Of a stretch of 64,000 nucleotides of DNA, positions 35,123 to 47,209 are shown in pieces (position 1 is the first letter of the stretch; each line of letters opens with the position of its first letter). The translations under genes and the position numbers were made by a program. Location: positions 1 to 64,000 of the forward strand of contig JAOWBW010001627.1 of assembly GCA_026119855.1 (NCBI GenBank), written 5' to 3'. The DNA is from Campanula takesimana (Eukaryota > Streptophyta > Magnoliopsida > Asterales > Campanulaceae). The notes under the pieces are model-generated. The model did no database searches. It saw only the letters and a list, made by a program, of their open reading frames with translations, and was not told the DNA's origin.

Positions 35123-35557
35123 TATCTTGGCTAAATGGCCCCAGATGTAGTCATGTGTTGATGAACTGGGTTATCAAACACCAGTGTTATTTTTTCTTTC
35201 ATATTATTGCTCATGTGTTGATTTACTTTCTCCATGTTAATGACTGCTAGTATGGGGTAGTGGATGTGGAGATCCCCCAAAATCCCGAACATATCTCTCT
35301 CTTTATTTTTGTCTTTGGGAAATGGTACAATCTTGGAGTTGACACAAGTTTTAAGAAAAAAATGTTTAATACTAATGTAATGTTGCAAATATGTAAAGTG
35401 AGACTATGAGATATGAAAGAAAGTGAAAGTGAAAGTGAAAGTGAATAGTTATTGGAAAGTTACTACTCCCTCTTTCCCTCCTTCTTTACCGGAGTAATGT
35501 CCATCTATTTATTTGCGCGGTAATTAAATAATGATGGATGTGATGTAAATATTGTAA
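35123..35557. other. intergenic spacer
   Basis: No gene seen. It includes a short GAAAGT-type microsatellite at about 35413-35443. Confidence 0.6.
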
Positions 35558-36104
35558 GACCACTTACAATGGGTTATTAATGGGGGTATTGGAAGGTTAT
35601 TGAAATGGGCGGGTGTTGATAGAGTTCAACAAGTGATGAATGGAGATAGTGTGACACTTGTCTCATTACCATTGGTTCTTAATATTTTCGGATTTATTTT
35701 TTATCTCAATTATTTGAGCTCAATTATTTTATAGTAAATTATTTTTTGTTTAATTTATTTTTTTCACCAATATTCCTAAAAGAAATTCCTCAATAAAATG
35801 ATGTAAATTTCATTTGATTTGACACCGAAAAAAAAACCCTCTTTTCTCCATATATTGCAACTTTTCTTATTATTATTAATATTATTATTTTAATAATCAT
35901 AAAAATAAAGAATATAAAATAAAATAAAAGTAGTGAGATATAGGATGATGAGTTAGAAGGGTGTTGAATTGTATTAAATAAACCATTATAGGGAGTAAAA
36001 ATTGAATGAGTGTTGAATGATTAGGTGGATGGAGAGAGAAGATGAGGTGGAGTGTTAAAGTGAGTGTTGAATGATTTTTGCCTATTGAACCATTGTACAT
36101 GGTC
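35558..36104. mobile_element. Tourist-like MITE
   Basis: Termini GACCACTTACAATGGGTTA and, reversed, GACCATGTACAATGGTTCA, flanked by TAA at 35555-35557 and 36105-36107, the 3-bp target of PIF/Harbinger elements. AT-rich interior without coding capacity. Confidence 0.75.
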
Positions 36105-36107
36105 TAA

Positions 36108-36648
36108 GGCTCCGTTTGTTTCGCGGAAAATAACTTTTGGAAAACGATTTCTTGTAAAATGTTTTCCGGAAAATATAATTTCCACTGTTTGGTGAATTTT
36201 AAGAAAATGCTTTCCGGAAAACTTTTTTAGATACATTAATTTTGATCACCTAGAGTATATATTAAAAAGAAATAATCAATAAATTAGTCATTATCTCTAA
36301 TTTCAATTATAAAGTAATGGAAATGTAGTTTTATAATTATAATGGACTAAAGTTAATAATTTAACATATTGAAAAATATTCATAAAAATAAAATATTTTC
36401 AGACATTTTTTAATTAGCTGAGCATATTTAAAAAATAATTTTCGTAAAACAAAAATTAGAGTTAAAACAAGTGTTAGTATTTTCCGGAAAATGTTTTCCT
36501 TAGGTGGAGGTAAGGAAAACGTTTTTCCTTAGGAATGGAGGAAAACCATTTCCTGGAAAACATTTTCCTCATTTTCCGGTGTTTAACAAACACCGGAAAA
36601 TGGGGAAGATGTTTTCCGGAAGATGTTTTCCTCCAAACAAACGGAACC
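36108..36648. mobile_element. second Tourist-like MITE, abutting the first
   Basis: Termini GGCTCCGTTTGTTT and, reversed, GGTTCCGTTTGTTT, flanked by TAA at 36105-36107 and 36649-36651. Many internal TTTTCCGGAAAA-type palindromes. Shares its left TAA with the right TAA of the preceding element. Confidence 0.78.
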
Positions 36649-37039
36649 TAAGTATGAAAAATGAGGTATGAGAGAGAAAGTAAGGTAGAGAATAGTAAAT
36701 TGGTTGGTGTTATAAGTGTAAAAATAAAGTAGGAGAGATAATGAATTAGAGGAATAGTAAAGATTTTTTGTCATTTTAAGACGTTAACACTTACTATAAA
36801 ACAGACTAAAAAGAAATGTGGACACTTACTCTGAAACGGAGAATACAACAAATAAAATATATCGGAGTACAAATTTTCCAAACAGACGGAGGGAGTATAT
36901 AAAACTAATTTATGTACTATAATAATTATTGGGTTTTTCTTATTTTCTTCGCTAGAAATTAAATCTTTATGTTTCACTATTCAAGATTAGTCTTTGGTTA
37001 TGGGCCTGCTATGGTTCTTTATATTATTGACAAACGCAT
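36649..37039. other. spacer with Stowaway remnants
   Basis: Contains CTCTGAAACGGAGAATAC and CAGACGGAGGGAGTATA near 36830-36900, which are MITE termini whose partners are not clear. No gene seen. Confidence 0.5.
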
Positions 37040-37991
37040 GGGTGAGAGAGACCACGGATCCATCATGGATCACCCATAGATATGCCCACAACCCGCCCAG
37101 GTAACCTGCCCAGCAGCCTCCTTCCTTCCCCCTCCCAGCGCGCGACATGCGTCGCCTTAAAAAAAACCTCCCAACAACTTTAAAATGCTATATCTTGAGA
37201 TTTTGAAGTAAAAAAAAAAATTTAAAAATACAGTTGTGTACGTCTCAACGAGACGAACAAAACTAGATAGGTCATGATATGGTTTGATTTTTTTTTTAAA
37301 AAATATTTTTTAACACACAAAAAAAAGTGGGCTGTTTCGTCTCCTGAGATGTAACATGTTCTTATGAAGAAAGTAACAGTTTGGTTTTAAAAAAGTAACA
37401 CTTTATTGTAAGATGTAACAGCAGTTTCGCAAAATAATATAAATAGTTTTAGTGGTTAGAAAAAATAATAATTGAATGTAACACAGTGTATATAATTGTA
37501 ATATGTTATATAGATGAATGTAACAATTTATAGGTTAAATGTTACATTTTTTTTTTTAAAAAAAAAAAAAAAGAGTAAAACATCATGTATATAATTGGTT
37601 TTGCATTTCAATTGAATGTAAAACCCTAGAAAAATGTTACAATTGAGAAAAAAAAATGTTACATTCATTTATTATAAAATGTTACATTAGTTTAGTTGTC
37701 AATATTATGTCATCTTTAATTTATTTCAGTAAAATTGTGGTAAATTTTTGAAAAAAAAAAATGTTACATATGAGAAAAAAATGTTACATCTTGGTATAAA
37801 AAGTGTTACATCTTTGTATAAAAAGTGTTGCTTCTGTTGGCGAGTAAAAACTGGCGGGGAAAAAAAAGTTGGGGGTAAAAAAAAAAAATTGGGGGCAAAA
37901 AAATAAAATAAAATTGGGGGCAAAAAAAAAAAAAAAGGCATTTTGGCGGGACGGTCGCACAGCGTGCGGCCGTCTCACACCAGTCCAGCCC
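37040..37991. mobile_element. long-TIR foldback element with TGTAAC-rich arms
   Basis: GC-rich outer ends and AT-rich arms dense in GTAACA (left) and TGTTAC (right), giving a long inverted structure. Arm sequence matches the element at 61803-62977 (CAACTTTAAAATGCTATATC, GAGACGAACAAAACTAGAT, GTCATGATATGGTTTGA). Right end reads GTCTCACACCAGTCCAGCCC. The left boundary and target duplication are not resolved. It ends about 155 bp from the stop codon of the TBC gene. Confidence 0.7.
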
Positions 37992-38039
37992 TGGGTCTCT
38001 AGTGAGGTCAGCAATGGTGCAATGGCTATGGTTTAGGCC

Positions 38040-38145
38040 TCTAAGAGGAGTTTAAACTTTCATTATTCATCCATTCTTGAGAATAGTAATTACAAAATGT
38101 ATATATACAGATTATAGCATATAAATAATTTCTGGAATTTCTACC
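38040..38145 (-). other. 3' untranslated region of the TBC gene (approximate)
   Basis: Downstream of the TGA the minus strand is AT-rich, with AATGAATAAT near 38060 and further A/T elements that could act in polyadenylation. The exact cleavage site cannot be placed. Confidence 0.45.
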
Positions 38146-41100
38146 TCACATCTCAGACAATAGGTTGCTGATCTTTCGAAGTTCCTTAAGAGCAGCCATG
38201 GCCGTAACTTGTCCTTTCTCAACCAGGGCATTCTTAGAGAGGTTCTCTACAGGCCCCATTTGACCCTTATCTTGCTGAAAAGCAGATTCAATTACCTGCA
38301 AAGAAAATAAAAGTCAACCCACATTTTCCTAAACCAAAGTCTAATGGTCAAAGACATGATACTCAAAAAAAAAAAGTCTAATCGTCAAAGACATGAAAAG
38401 TAGAAGCAATACCTGGATGTTTTCGAGCATGGATTGACCAAGATTCTTTAAAGTTACCATCATATTCTGGTCAACTGCGTCTCCTTTGCTAACAGAAGCG
38501 TTTTTGTTATTACCCTCATCGGTTCCTGAAGATCCAGCTGCATGGTTTTGAATGATGCATCCAACATCAGATGCCTTTGTTGAATCAAATGAACTTCCTT
38601 TCTCTAACACTCCCTCTCCCCCGTTTCTTCCCAGCTTCCAAATCCATTGAAATTTTCCAGACAAAAGTTTCCTCTCCTTCAAACTTGCCCCTGGCTTTAC
38701 TGTGGATTCTTCATTCTTATTCTGATCTGACTTTAGGGAGGAGAAATCTTCATCGGGGACGTCAGAGACCGGAAGTGGAGAAGCTTCTTGTTCCTGGTTA
38801 TTTGATACCGTGTCATTCTCATCAACATAAAGGTTTGATGCAACACTACTTCTTCCTGAACCATTTTCATGTTGATTATCACCGCCATTGGGGCTTGGTA
38901 GATCTGAGAAAATAGAAGATTCACTGCCTCCATTACCACTCAGGCGTCGTTCTTCACTTGGGGTCTTGCTACTATCATCCTGACCGTCCAACTCAGCTTG
39001 ATCATTCTGGTTTAAGTCAGACTCATCCTCTGACCCAAGCTGACGTGCCAGATCCTCTAACAAGCTCCTCCTAACCCTGTTCCCACGATCTACCTTCGAC
39101 CGAGTAGGGTCAGATTCAGTTCTAGAAAGACGCAGTTTGACTTTCTCTGACCAACCCTTAATCCGACTCGGGATTTTATTAGGTAAATTACCTTGCTTGT
39201 CTTTCTTACCTTCTTCTTCCTCCTTGTGCAAATTCCTCCACTTTGCTTCCCAGTAGCTATCTGGCACCAAGCCCAAAGGGCTTCCTGGAGAAGCGCAATC
39301 TGCTGAAAGGCTATGACCTTGACCTCTTACAGATTTGCTCCGTTGATAACCCACAGCATGTATGGGCATTGGGTTTGTTTTAATGGCATCTATTGAAAGA
39401 GGCAGCAATGATTTGGCTTTCGATATTAATTTTCTAAGATTAATATCTTCCGGAAAATTCAGCAACCTCTGCAAGCAAGATGTAGCATTCTCAGTGGCAA
39501 GAAGTGAAGATCTCAAATAAAGCATCATCGAAACAGCAATGGCAGAGATGAATGCTCCCCTGTTCGAATTCAGAACCCCAGGGACGGACACACCATCACT
39601 TTCCGAAATTCTATTGAATTTACTGTTATCATACGTAAATATCTCATCCCAGACTATAAGAAGGTCCTCAAGTGCAAATTCACGCCCGAATAAAACCCTT
39701 AACCAACGGAGTGCAAAATACTGAGGTTCAACCCCTAGCTCAATAAGATGGCTATAAAGAGATGAATCGACTACAGAAAGCAAATGGTACAATGCACCAG
39801 AAGCTTCGATTACGGGCGGTAATCCAGTTTGTGGGCCAGTTAAAGGAGAATGCGAGAAAAAATCTGCCATTGCAACTGCACCGCCAGCACCATTCATCAA
39901 AGCATCAAACATACAATAAGCATCATGTTCCATGAACTTCTCAGATAAGACAATACCCAGTTCGCCTTCTGCCCCATACGCATCACTCAACAATACTATG
40001 GCTTGTATTTTGGGATCAAGTTCATGGAGGCTATTGACCTTTCCTGAACTTTCCTGAGGGCCAATCTCACCTTCCATGGAATCGGAAAATTTCTTGAAAT
40101 CAAATTTATAGGTTAAATCATTTTCGTGAAAAGAGAAGCCATCGAATTTGTCAGTGAAGAAATCTTCATGTGTTTTTCTCACTTCTGCAAGATGCTCTAT
40201 ATCAGAATGGAGAACGTATAACAGTGGAGCCAATAGTTCATGCATTCCTGTAAACATTTAAGATAATAGATTATTATTATTTTTTACCTAAGAACAAATT
40301 GCATAAACAAAGAAATTGAACAATGTATATATTTGGTCAAAGTTTACTTGTGTTGACCAAAAAATTAAAACGTATCCAATATAAATGGGACTGAGGGAGC
40401 ATAGAAACAGCTTAACTTACCTTGTCTATAACCATAATGTGGATGCCCAAGACACCACAGTAGCAAAATCCGCCTTAGCATGCCTTGGCAACCTGGGGTT
40501 TGGAAGTAGCTCCCATGTTCAGGATATAAGCGTGACAGGTCCTGGTCAACCATTTTCTCCAACTCAGCATTTCGAAAGAAACGACTCCACATGCTATCTG
40601 AATCACATTATGGGATCATTAGGTTGGGTTCCATTAGTCAATAATTAACTTAATCAGAAAACATCTGTGAGCTAGAAATGATTTACTACATCCGTCCCAG
40701 ATAGATAGTCCTGATTGATTTTCGATGGTCAGCATAAGTGAGCATTGACCAAACATTAATATCAATCTAATCATTGCAATAAATTTTAAAATTGTTATTG
40801 ATAAATCATTAAATGAATTATAAATAACAATTTAGAATTTCACCAGGATAAATAGATCGACATTATTATATGGTCAAAGTTCACTTGCATTGGGTTTCCG
40901 GGACGGATAGAGTATGATGCATCAAAGACAAAAAAAAATCCTACCTGGGTTCTGCGAAAGTGGATTGTCCATGACAGGATTAGAAAAGTTGCTTCCATCC
41001 TTGGGAATGTGAGGATCAACTAGGAGGCGCCTCCTCAAAGCAGCATAGCTGAAATAAAGACCAATCAACTAGGTATAAGATATCAAACACGGGATAGAAG

Positions 41101-42142
41101 CAAGAATGGTGCAACTCAAACACATGCACAGCATCTGTTCACCTAACTGGCATGGTCTCAATCTAATCTGCTAATAAATTTTACATTAATCATCTCCACA
41201 ATGATCATAATTTCTAAATTCATTAAGAGTTACTAAAGCATTTCAAATGGACTAACTTAAAAACAATTTGAAAAGTCTACTTTTTACATGCTGAAACCAT
41301 AAAGAAAAAACATAAACACCAGCAAATATAAATCAACTGCCACAAGCTCAAGCATAAGTAGACTGACCAGCTACTTTTTGAAGAAAACCAATCACCACAA
41401 TAACATATTCCGCTTCGAACAAATTGAGGATACCTTATACAAACTAATTGTATATGTAAAACGGCAACAAGGAAATGAAGTACTCCAAATGAACTAAAAC
41501 TCTGAGAATTAAGATCTACAAGTCAAATCTGCTGCATGAAAGAACACGAGGAATGAACTACATCTCAAAAACACTACAAATACACCGGTGACAAGTTAAA
41601 GCCAATCATCAAGCTTCATAGATAATACGAAAATTAAACGAAAAATTAATAATAATAAACAAGAGCAGATGTGGTAAATATATAGTAAACAGCAAAAAAC
41701 AATTGCAAAATAATAGAAAAGAAAAAGAAATGAAAGTTGCCAAATTTGACTACAATTTTCCATGTTTAGAAGAAATTACTGTATTCAAGCTCAAACAAGC
41801 TATGACTAAACCAATCAACAAACCAGGACTCAGGTGTAGTGATTCTACATGAACAAAATAGGAAAATACTTTCATAATATAACCGAAATAACAAACATCC
41901 AAAAAAGATACAATTTGGTGGAGAGATGAGAAAGCAAACCTCCTCCGACGATTGGCAGTAACCCGGCGAAGATCATCAACTGACAAAGAAGACGACGGCA
42001 AAATCCCCAGATCAATTCGCCACTGAACACCTCTCAGGTCACCAAACCGTCGATTATCCAAAACAGTTATCCGTTCCGGCGAAGATCCTACGGACGAAAA
42101 AGAATCCGGCAATGTCGGCTCAATTGGAGCCGCCGGGGACAT
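38146..42142 (-). CDS. TBC-domain Rab GTPase-activating protein (TBC1D5/gyp1-like), 822 aa
   Basis: Five coding exons with GT-AG introns: 41940-42142, 40945-41048, 40421-40597, 38413-40247, 38146-38295; phases join without stops. The ATG at 42142 (MSPAAPIEP) is the first on the coding strand in at least 340 bases. The protein has a split TBC domain: DLRGVQWRIDLGILP near residue 40, Arg finger in QDLSRLYPE (Arg125), Gln finger in YGYRQGMHE (Gln161), and the C-terminal TBC part ALRWLRVLFGREF (340-352) and IVWDEIF (359-365). A polar, probably disordered region rich in Ser, Glu and Asn (about 470-720) and a helical, coiled-coil-like C-terminus (AAMAALKELR type) follow. TBC proteins speed GTP hydrolysis by Rab GTPases in membrane traffic; the Rab partner is unknown here. 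All features look functional. It is the only host gene found. Confidence 0.94.
40686..40912. mobile_element. Stowaway-like MITE in intron 2 of the TBC gene
   Basis: TA-flanked; left CTACATCCGTCCCAGATAG and right reverse complement CTCTATCCGTCCCGGAAACC. It lies inside the 347-base intron between exons 2 and 3 (40598-40944). A related decayed copy is at about 50970-51165. Another MITE end (GGGACTGAGGGAGCA, 40387-40401) lies in intron 3. Confidence 0.8.
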
Positions 42143-42560
42143 GATATTCCAAATACCCACAAAGAAATCCGATCAATAGTCACCAATAAAATTCACCAAT
42201 TCACTAATTTCCGGCAGAAAGGTCGTGTTTTAATCAAATGGGTATCGACAAAAACCGGGAGCAAACAAAACCCAGAATATAATCGCGAATTTATACGCAA
42301 ACTGAAAAATAATCGAACGTTGGTTGAGACGAAATTAGAGGGTGGGAATTAGAAAGGGGCAAAGATTTAGGTTTTATGGAAAATCAAAGAAATTGGGTAG
42401 AAAAGAAATTGAAAAGATAAGCAGAAAGAGAGAGAATTGAGGGGTGGGAAGAGAAGAGCTAAATTAAAGGAAGAAATATGAATAGAAAAAGAGACCTTGC
42501 GTCTCCGGTTAGGGTTCTTTAAGGAAATTTGGTTTACATAGATCTTCTCATTTTCTTTTT
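42143..42560 (-). promoter_or_regulatory. 5' untranslated region and probable core promoter of the TBC gene
   Basis: On the coding strand this stretch is pyrimidine-rich (CTCTCTCTTTCTGC near 42430), like plant Y-patch regions and 5' leaders, and carries no ATG between 42143 and about 42485. No clear TATA box was identified. Confidence 0.45.
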
Positions 42561-42867
42561 CCCCTTTTTGATGTATATGAATAGGGGAAAAAGTAAAAGA
42601 GAATTAGGAAAATTATTATAGAGAAACCATAACCAAATTTATTTTGTTTTATGTTGATAAGAAGATAAGATTTATTCCAACAACAATCAAGAAATGAAGA
42701 GAAAGTAGTAATAGGCAAAAAATTTTTATTTTTTTTTTTGGTGGTGGACTTTTTTTACCAGTTGGAAGGTTGGATGTAGTTGGCTTCTTATGTATTTTAT
42801 TCGCATATGTGGGTTTGATTCTAAAATTTGCACTAGTTAGTGAACGGTCTTTATCAAAGAGGTATTA
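42561..42867. other. spacer upstream of the TBC gene
   Basis: AT-rich, no gene or repeat recognised. Confidence 0.5.
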
Positions 42868-43114
42868 CATCTGTCCCTAAATGAGTGTCTAAATATTATT
42901 TTAAGAGATACTGAAAATCTCAGCTTTGTTGTACAATTTGGTAGCAAATATTCATATATAATCTTGTAATCTCCTTTCCAAACATTTAGTTTTGCATGTA
43001 TAAAGAAACCGGTGAAAAAAAAAAACATTTAGAGACAAAGTTATGTTCCAAAAGGACACTCATTTTGGGACAAAGATTTCTTAAAAATGGATATTCATTT
43101 AGGGACAGAGGGAT
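42868..43114. mobile_element. Stowaway-like MITE
   Basis: Left CATCTGTCCCTAAATGAGTG and right ATTCATTTAGGGACAGAGGG form an inverted repeat flanked by TA. Same family as the element at 57653-57908. Confidence 0.8.
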
Positions 43115-43611
43115 TAAAATTTATTACTTCTTCCTCTGGTCCCAGTAAGAGTTCTAGAGTGTATAATTTAATTTCCCACACTAATTTAGAGAAAACAAAA
43201 ATTAAGTAAATATTTTAAATAAATTAAAATATAATATTTCAAATAAATTTTAAAAACCAATAACAAGAAAATTTATGTGAGACAGTCTCACGTATAAAAC
43301 GAATTTCGTTGAAAGTTGAAAGAGAAAATGGTTTGCCTCTTATAAACGAGGCGGGGCAACTTCATTTCCTCTCTCATCAAGACTCATCTCATACATGAGA
43401 GCTCTTTATAAAAATAGCTACTCTTTAATAAAAAGCTCTTTCAAAAACTCCATGGTAATAAAAAGCTCTTTATATCTCTTTCATTAAAGTAAAAACTTAT
43501 TAAAAGCTCTCATTGTGAATTCTCTTAATTTTATCATCGAAATATCTTACAATCGTAAAAAATAAAAAACAATAATTGATTGTACTATAAGTTATAAATT
43601 TGAATAACATA
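43115..43611. other. AT-rich spacer with small repeats
   Basis: Holds a GTGAGACAGTCTCACG palindrome near 43276 that resembles the ends of the element at 61803, and several degenerate AAAAAGCTCTTT repeats at 43400-43500. No gene. Confidence 0.5.
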
Positions 43612-43861
43612 CTCCCTCCGTCCCAAAATGATCTTCATACTTTTTTCAACATTACCACGAAAGAACTTTGAGCAATGATTTTAGGTTGATTAATTTATCC
43701 TAATGAAAATCTAAAACTTGTTATTGATAGTATTGATGATGATGTATCAATAACAAGTTTTAGATTTTTATTAGTACAATTGAGTCAACTTAAAAATGTT
43801 GCTCAAAAATACTTCGCAATAATGTTAAAAAAATATGAAGATCATTTCAGGACGGAGGAAG
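43612..43861. mobile_element. Stowaway-like MITE with inner palindrome
   Basis: TA-flanked; left CTCCCTCCGTCCCAAAATG, right CATTTCAGGACGGAGGAAG. The centre is a palindrome (AATCTAAAACTTGTTATTGA versus its reverse complement). Relatives: 62987-63221, a degraded copy near 58970-59195, and a partial one at 63898. Confidence 0.85.
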
Positions 43862-44229
43862 TATAATCTAAACACTTATTCAAAATGTGGTAAATATACT
43901 CGTTCCATCACTCAAGGAAATTGGGCATTTGTGATTGTGGTACAAGTATAGTGCAAGGTGCAGAATAGTCGTCAGTAGTCTCACATGGCAGGCAGTATTT
44001 GGATTGGATCAAGTTGCCACATCTATATCTCTACAATTGTCTGATTATGAGAGAGAAAACTTTCTACTCTACTTTGTCCACTTACCAACTCGCTCTCCAT
44101 TATGTTCAAATCATTTATCCTGAAATTTCTGCCATTACATTCTTTTTACTTATTCTTTTTACTCTCTCTACGTCAGCACAAATAGGACAAAGGAGTAAAC
44201 ACAATAATTAAGAGAAAAAGTAATATATA

Positions 44230-44707
44230 CTCCGTCCGTCCCAACAGAAATGTCACCAATTTTTGGGACACGGGGATTAAGGAAAAGTAATAGATGTGTG
44301 GTAGAAAATGAAGAGAGAGAATGAGTGGGGGTAAATAGTAGTGTTTGTTGAATAAAATGTGTGGTGGAAAATGAAAAGAGAGAATGAGTGGGGTTAAATG
44401 GTGGGGTTAATTGAATATAAATATATTAAAACATTTTCATTTTGGGTAGTAACACTTGTGCTGGGACGGACCAAAAAGAAAATAAGTGACACTTCTGCTA
44501 GGACGGAGGGAATATGTGGTAAAAATGACTGAGATAAATAGTAATATTGGTTGAATAAATTGAGTAATGAAAACTGAAAAGAGAGAATGAGTGAGGTTAA
44601 ATGGTGGGATAGTGTGAATATAAATATATTTAAACATTTCTATAGTCTCACTTATGATGGGACGGACCAAAAAAAAAATAAGTCTCCCTTCTTGGGACAG
44701 AAGGATT
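44230..44707. mobile_element. Stowaway-like MITEs, nested or duplicated
   Basis: A left end CTCCGTCCGTCCCAACAG at 44230 has a partner at 44512 (GGACGGAGGGAATA). A second copy of the interior block (AAATGAAAAGAGAGAATGAG type, then GGGACGGACCAAAAA) runs to about 44707, indicating a duplication or nested pair. Confidence 0.65.
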
Positions 44708-44945
44708 ATATATTGAAAAAATAAAAATAGTACCTCCGTTTGGAGAAGATAATTTTATTACTTTTTACTGAAAGTCCAAAAATTATATTTAATAATATTT
44801 TTTAATGATATATCAATAAAAAAATTAAAATTTTATTGAAATTATAATTTTTCTAAATATTTAATTAAATTTCAATTTTACTAAATAAAAAACTAAATTA
44901 TTTTTTTAGGGACACAAAAAGAGTACATCATTAGAAAAAAACCTT

Positions 44946-45643
44946 TTGAACATTAAGTTAAGAATATCAGTAAAAATAAATAATTCCATGAGAGGGAAAG
45001 TTGGTAAACGTGATACTGCTAAAGAACTATGGGATAAACTGGAAGAAATTTATGTTGAAACATTTTTACCTAGTAAGATGTACTCCTTCTGTCCCAAAAC
45101 AGCTTGCACTCTTTTAAGAGTGTACAGGAATTAAGGAGGGAGTATACATATTCAAATATATTGTTAATTGAGGTGTATTAAAAATAATAAAGAGAAGATA
45201 TTTTCCAAAATTAACTTCTAATTATCATATCAAAACATAAGCAATCTGTCTACCCAACCACTGTCTACCACCGCACATCACCGCCCACAACCGCCGTCCG
45301 CCGTACCACCGCCAACCACTTCCAACCACCACCACAAAATAATCAACGAAAAATATTGAAAATAAATGAAGATCTCCACAAAAGAAATTAGATGGTGATC
45401 TGAACAAACATATCCAAACCCACACCAATTCTTCACAGATTTATAGATCTATGGATGCCCACACTAACAAGAACAAACACACAACACAAGCACATTTAAC
45501 AGATCTAACTTTACACAAACACACACACACACACTCACACACACAAAAATAGATCTAGATCTGATATTCACACACCCAAACACATACAAAAATGCAGAAG
45601 ATGAATAACTTGTAGATCTAGACCCAAACACGCAGAAGAGACT

Positions 45644-45679
<36 letters not shown>

Positions 45680-46429
45680 TATGCTAAAGAGAAGGGGGAG
45701 AGATAGAGGAAACGAAAAGAGAGAGAAAAACTATGGATCGACGACGCCGACGACGGTGACGGCGAGAGGGAGATGCCGACGGTGATGGCAGAGGGCTTAC
45801 GAGATGAAATTTGTAACGGAGGAGGCAACTCGACAGTGGTTGCGGTGGTGGAGAAGGGCAGTGACGGACACGATGGTGGTTGGGGAAAGAGTGAGAAGAG
45901 ATGAGAGAAAAATGGATCTGAAAAATGGTAGGTGGGGTGCGTATGATATTTAGTTAGGGGTGTGATGAGAGAGAGTGTTAATTGATTAGGGTTATATGAA
46001 TTGACTTAAAATAGTAATAAAAATAGGCTATTTTGGGTAATGGGACACCCAAAAGGGAAATAAGTGCAAGTTGTTTTGGGATGAATGGAGTATTTACTTG
46101 AGAATTTTTTTTCAGTTTAAATTAGACTTGAATAAAGACATGGATGATAACATTGATCGTTTTACCAAACTTGTGCAAGATATTAAGCAAACCGGTGATA
46201 AAAACATTGATGATTATACTCATACTTTGCTCTTGAATGCTATACCTAATTCTTATGTTGATGTTAGATATGATATTAAGTATGGACGGACTGATGTTGT
46301 GCTTGATATTGTGATTAACGCGATTAAAAGTAAAGAATTAGAATTAAGAGCTAATAAGGGTAAATTAAATGTTGGTAAGGTTAATATGGTGAGAGGACGA
46401 CCGACTCACAGGACTAATAATCAGAATGA
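44946..46429 (+). pseudogene. fossil copia gag fragment, interrupted by a MITE
   Basis: KELWDKLEEIYVE (45020-45060) and, after the MITE at 45083-46090, NIDRFTKLVQDIKQTGD and DDYTHTLLLNAIP (46150-46250) are in the order of the UBN2/copia Gag. The knuckle portion resumes at 50692 beyond the copia insertion at 46435-50686. This is a different copia family from the four main copies. No complete frame remains. Confidence 0.8.
45083..46090. mobile_element. 1.0-kb Stowaway-like element with extra internal DNA
   Basis: Left CTCCTTCTGTCCCAAAACAG and right reverse complement CTCCATTCATCCCAAAACAA, flanked by TA and interrupting the gag fossil at that dinucleotide. The short relative at 61383-61629 has the same ends and is only 247 bp. 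The extra interior includes a CA-type microsatellite (about 45510-45545), a GA tract (45649-45676) and a GC-rich part (45730-45880) that resembles a plant gene 5' region on the minus strand. Confidence 0.75.
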
Positions 46430-46434
46430 GCAAC

Positions 46435-46905
46435 TGTTGGAACAATTTAATCCCTGAATGCCATACTCTATTCTAGAATGAGTTTGAGAAGGGAGATTAA
46501 GGCGGAAGCGAACAATACCTATTGAATCCATTATGGATGTTATAGGGAGAAATAAGAAGAACAAGAAAGATGTAGGGGATGAAGATCTTCTAAATGATGA
46601 GTGCCTTTTCTCTCTAGTACTTCTAAACAATGATGAAGATTATGAAGGAGGGAATATAGAATGTAGTTTGTTTCTAGGCTTGATGGAAGGACCTTTAAAT
46701 AGGAAACAAATGGACACTTCATTTAGGGACTACACCCTTTCAACCTAAAAAATGTTAATTTACCATTGTGCCCATCATAAATAGATAAATTACATTTCAG
46801 AAATTCTACACATTATTATTATTAACTACACTTTATATTAATATTATAGGTATGACTTCATTATGGAAATACTAGATGCCTTGTGTTGCAAGCCATGTTC
46901 TAACA
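46435..46905 (-). repeat. 3' LTR of copia copy 3
   Basis: 471 bp, from TGTTGGAACA to TGTTCTAACA, followed by the purine tract (ATCTCCCACTTGG in plus view). Confidence 0.93.
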
Positions 46906-47209
46906 ATCTCCCACTTGGATTGCAAAACAAAGTCTTTCCCTAAAATCATAAATATAACATAAATGACAAGTGTAAGGACTAAAGGGGCAGTCGTTGTAAT
47001 TGATTCGCAACTAAACCCACAATAATCACATGTACATATCAAACTAAATGACATAGATCAAAAGTGTAGATGTGTAGCATGGAACATAATGAATATATAC
47101 ATATTCTTCCAACTAGTCCAACTTTAACCAAATGAGATCAAAACTTCAATAATAATAGAACAATAAAATGAAGAAACAACATAAACTCCCACTATATTAA
47201 ATGTTATCA

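Noticed and set aside
37726..38014. Phe-rich frames with apparent membrane segments
   Set aside because: They are translations of A/T homopolymers in the arm of a foldback element.
42143..42160. Start of the TBC protein six codons further upstream at 42160
   Set aside because: That codon is GTG, not ATG; the first ATG in frame is at 42142.
45649..45676. GA microsatellite as a regulatory GAGA element
   Set aside because: It is a simple repeat inside a transposon; no gene is next to it.
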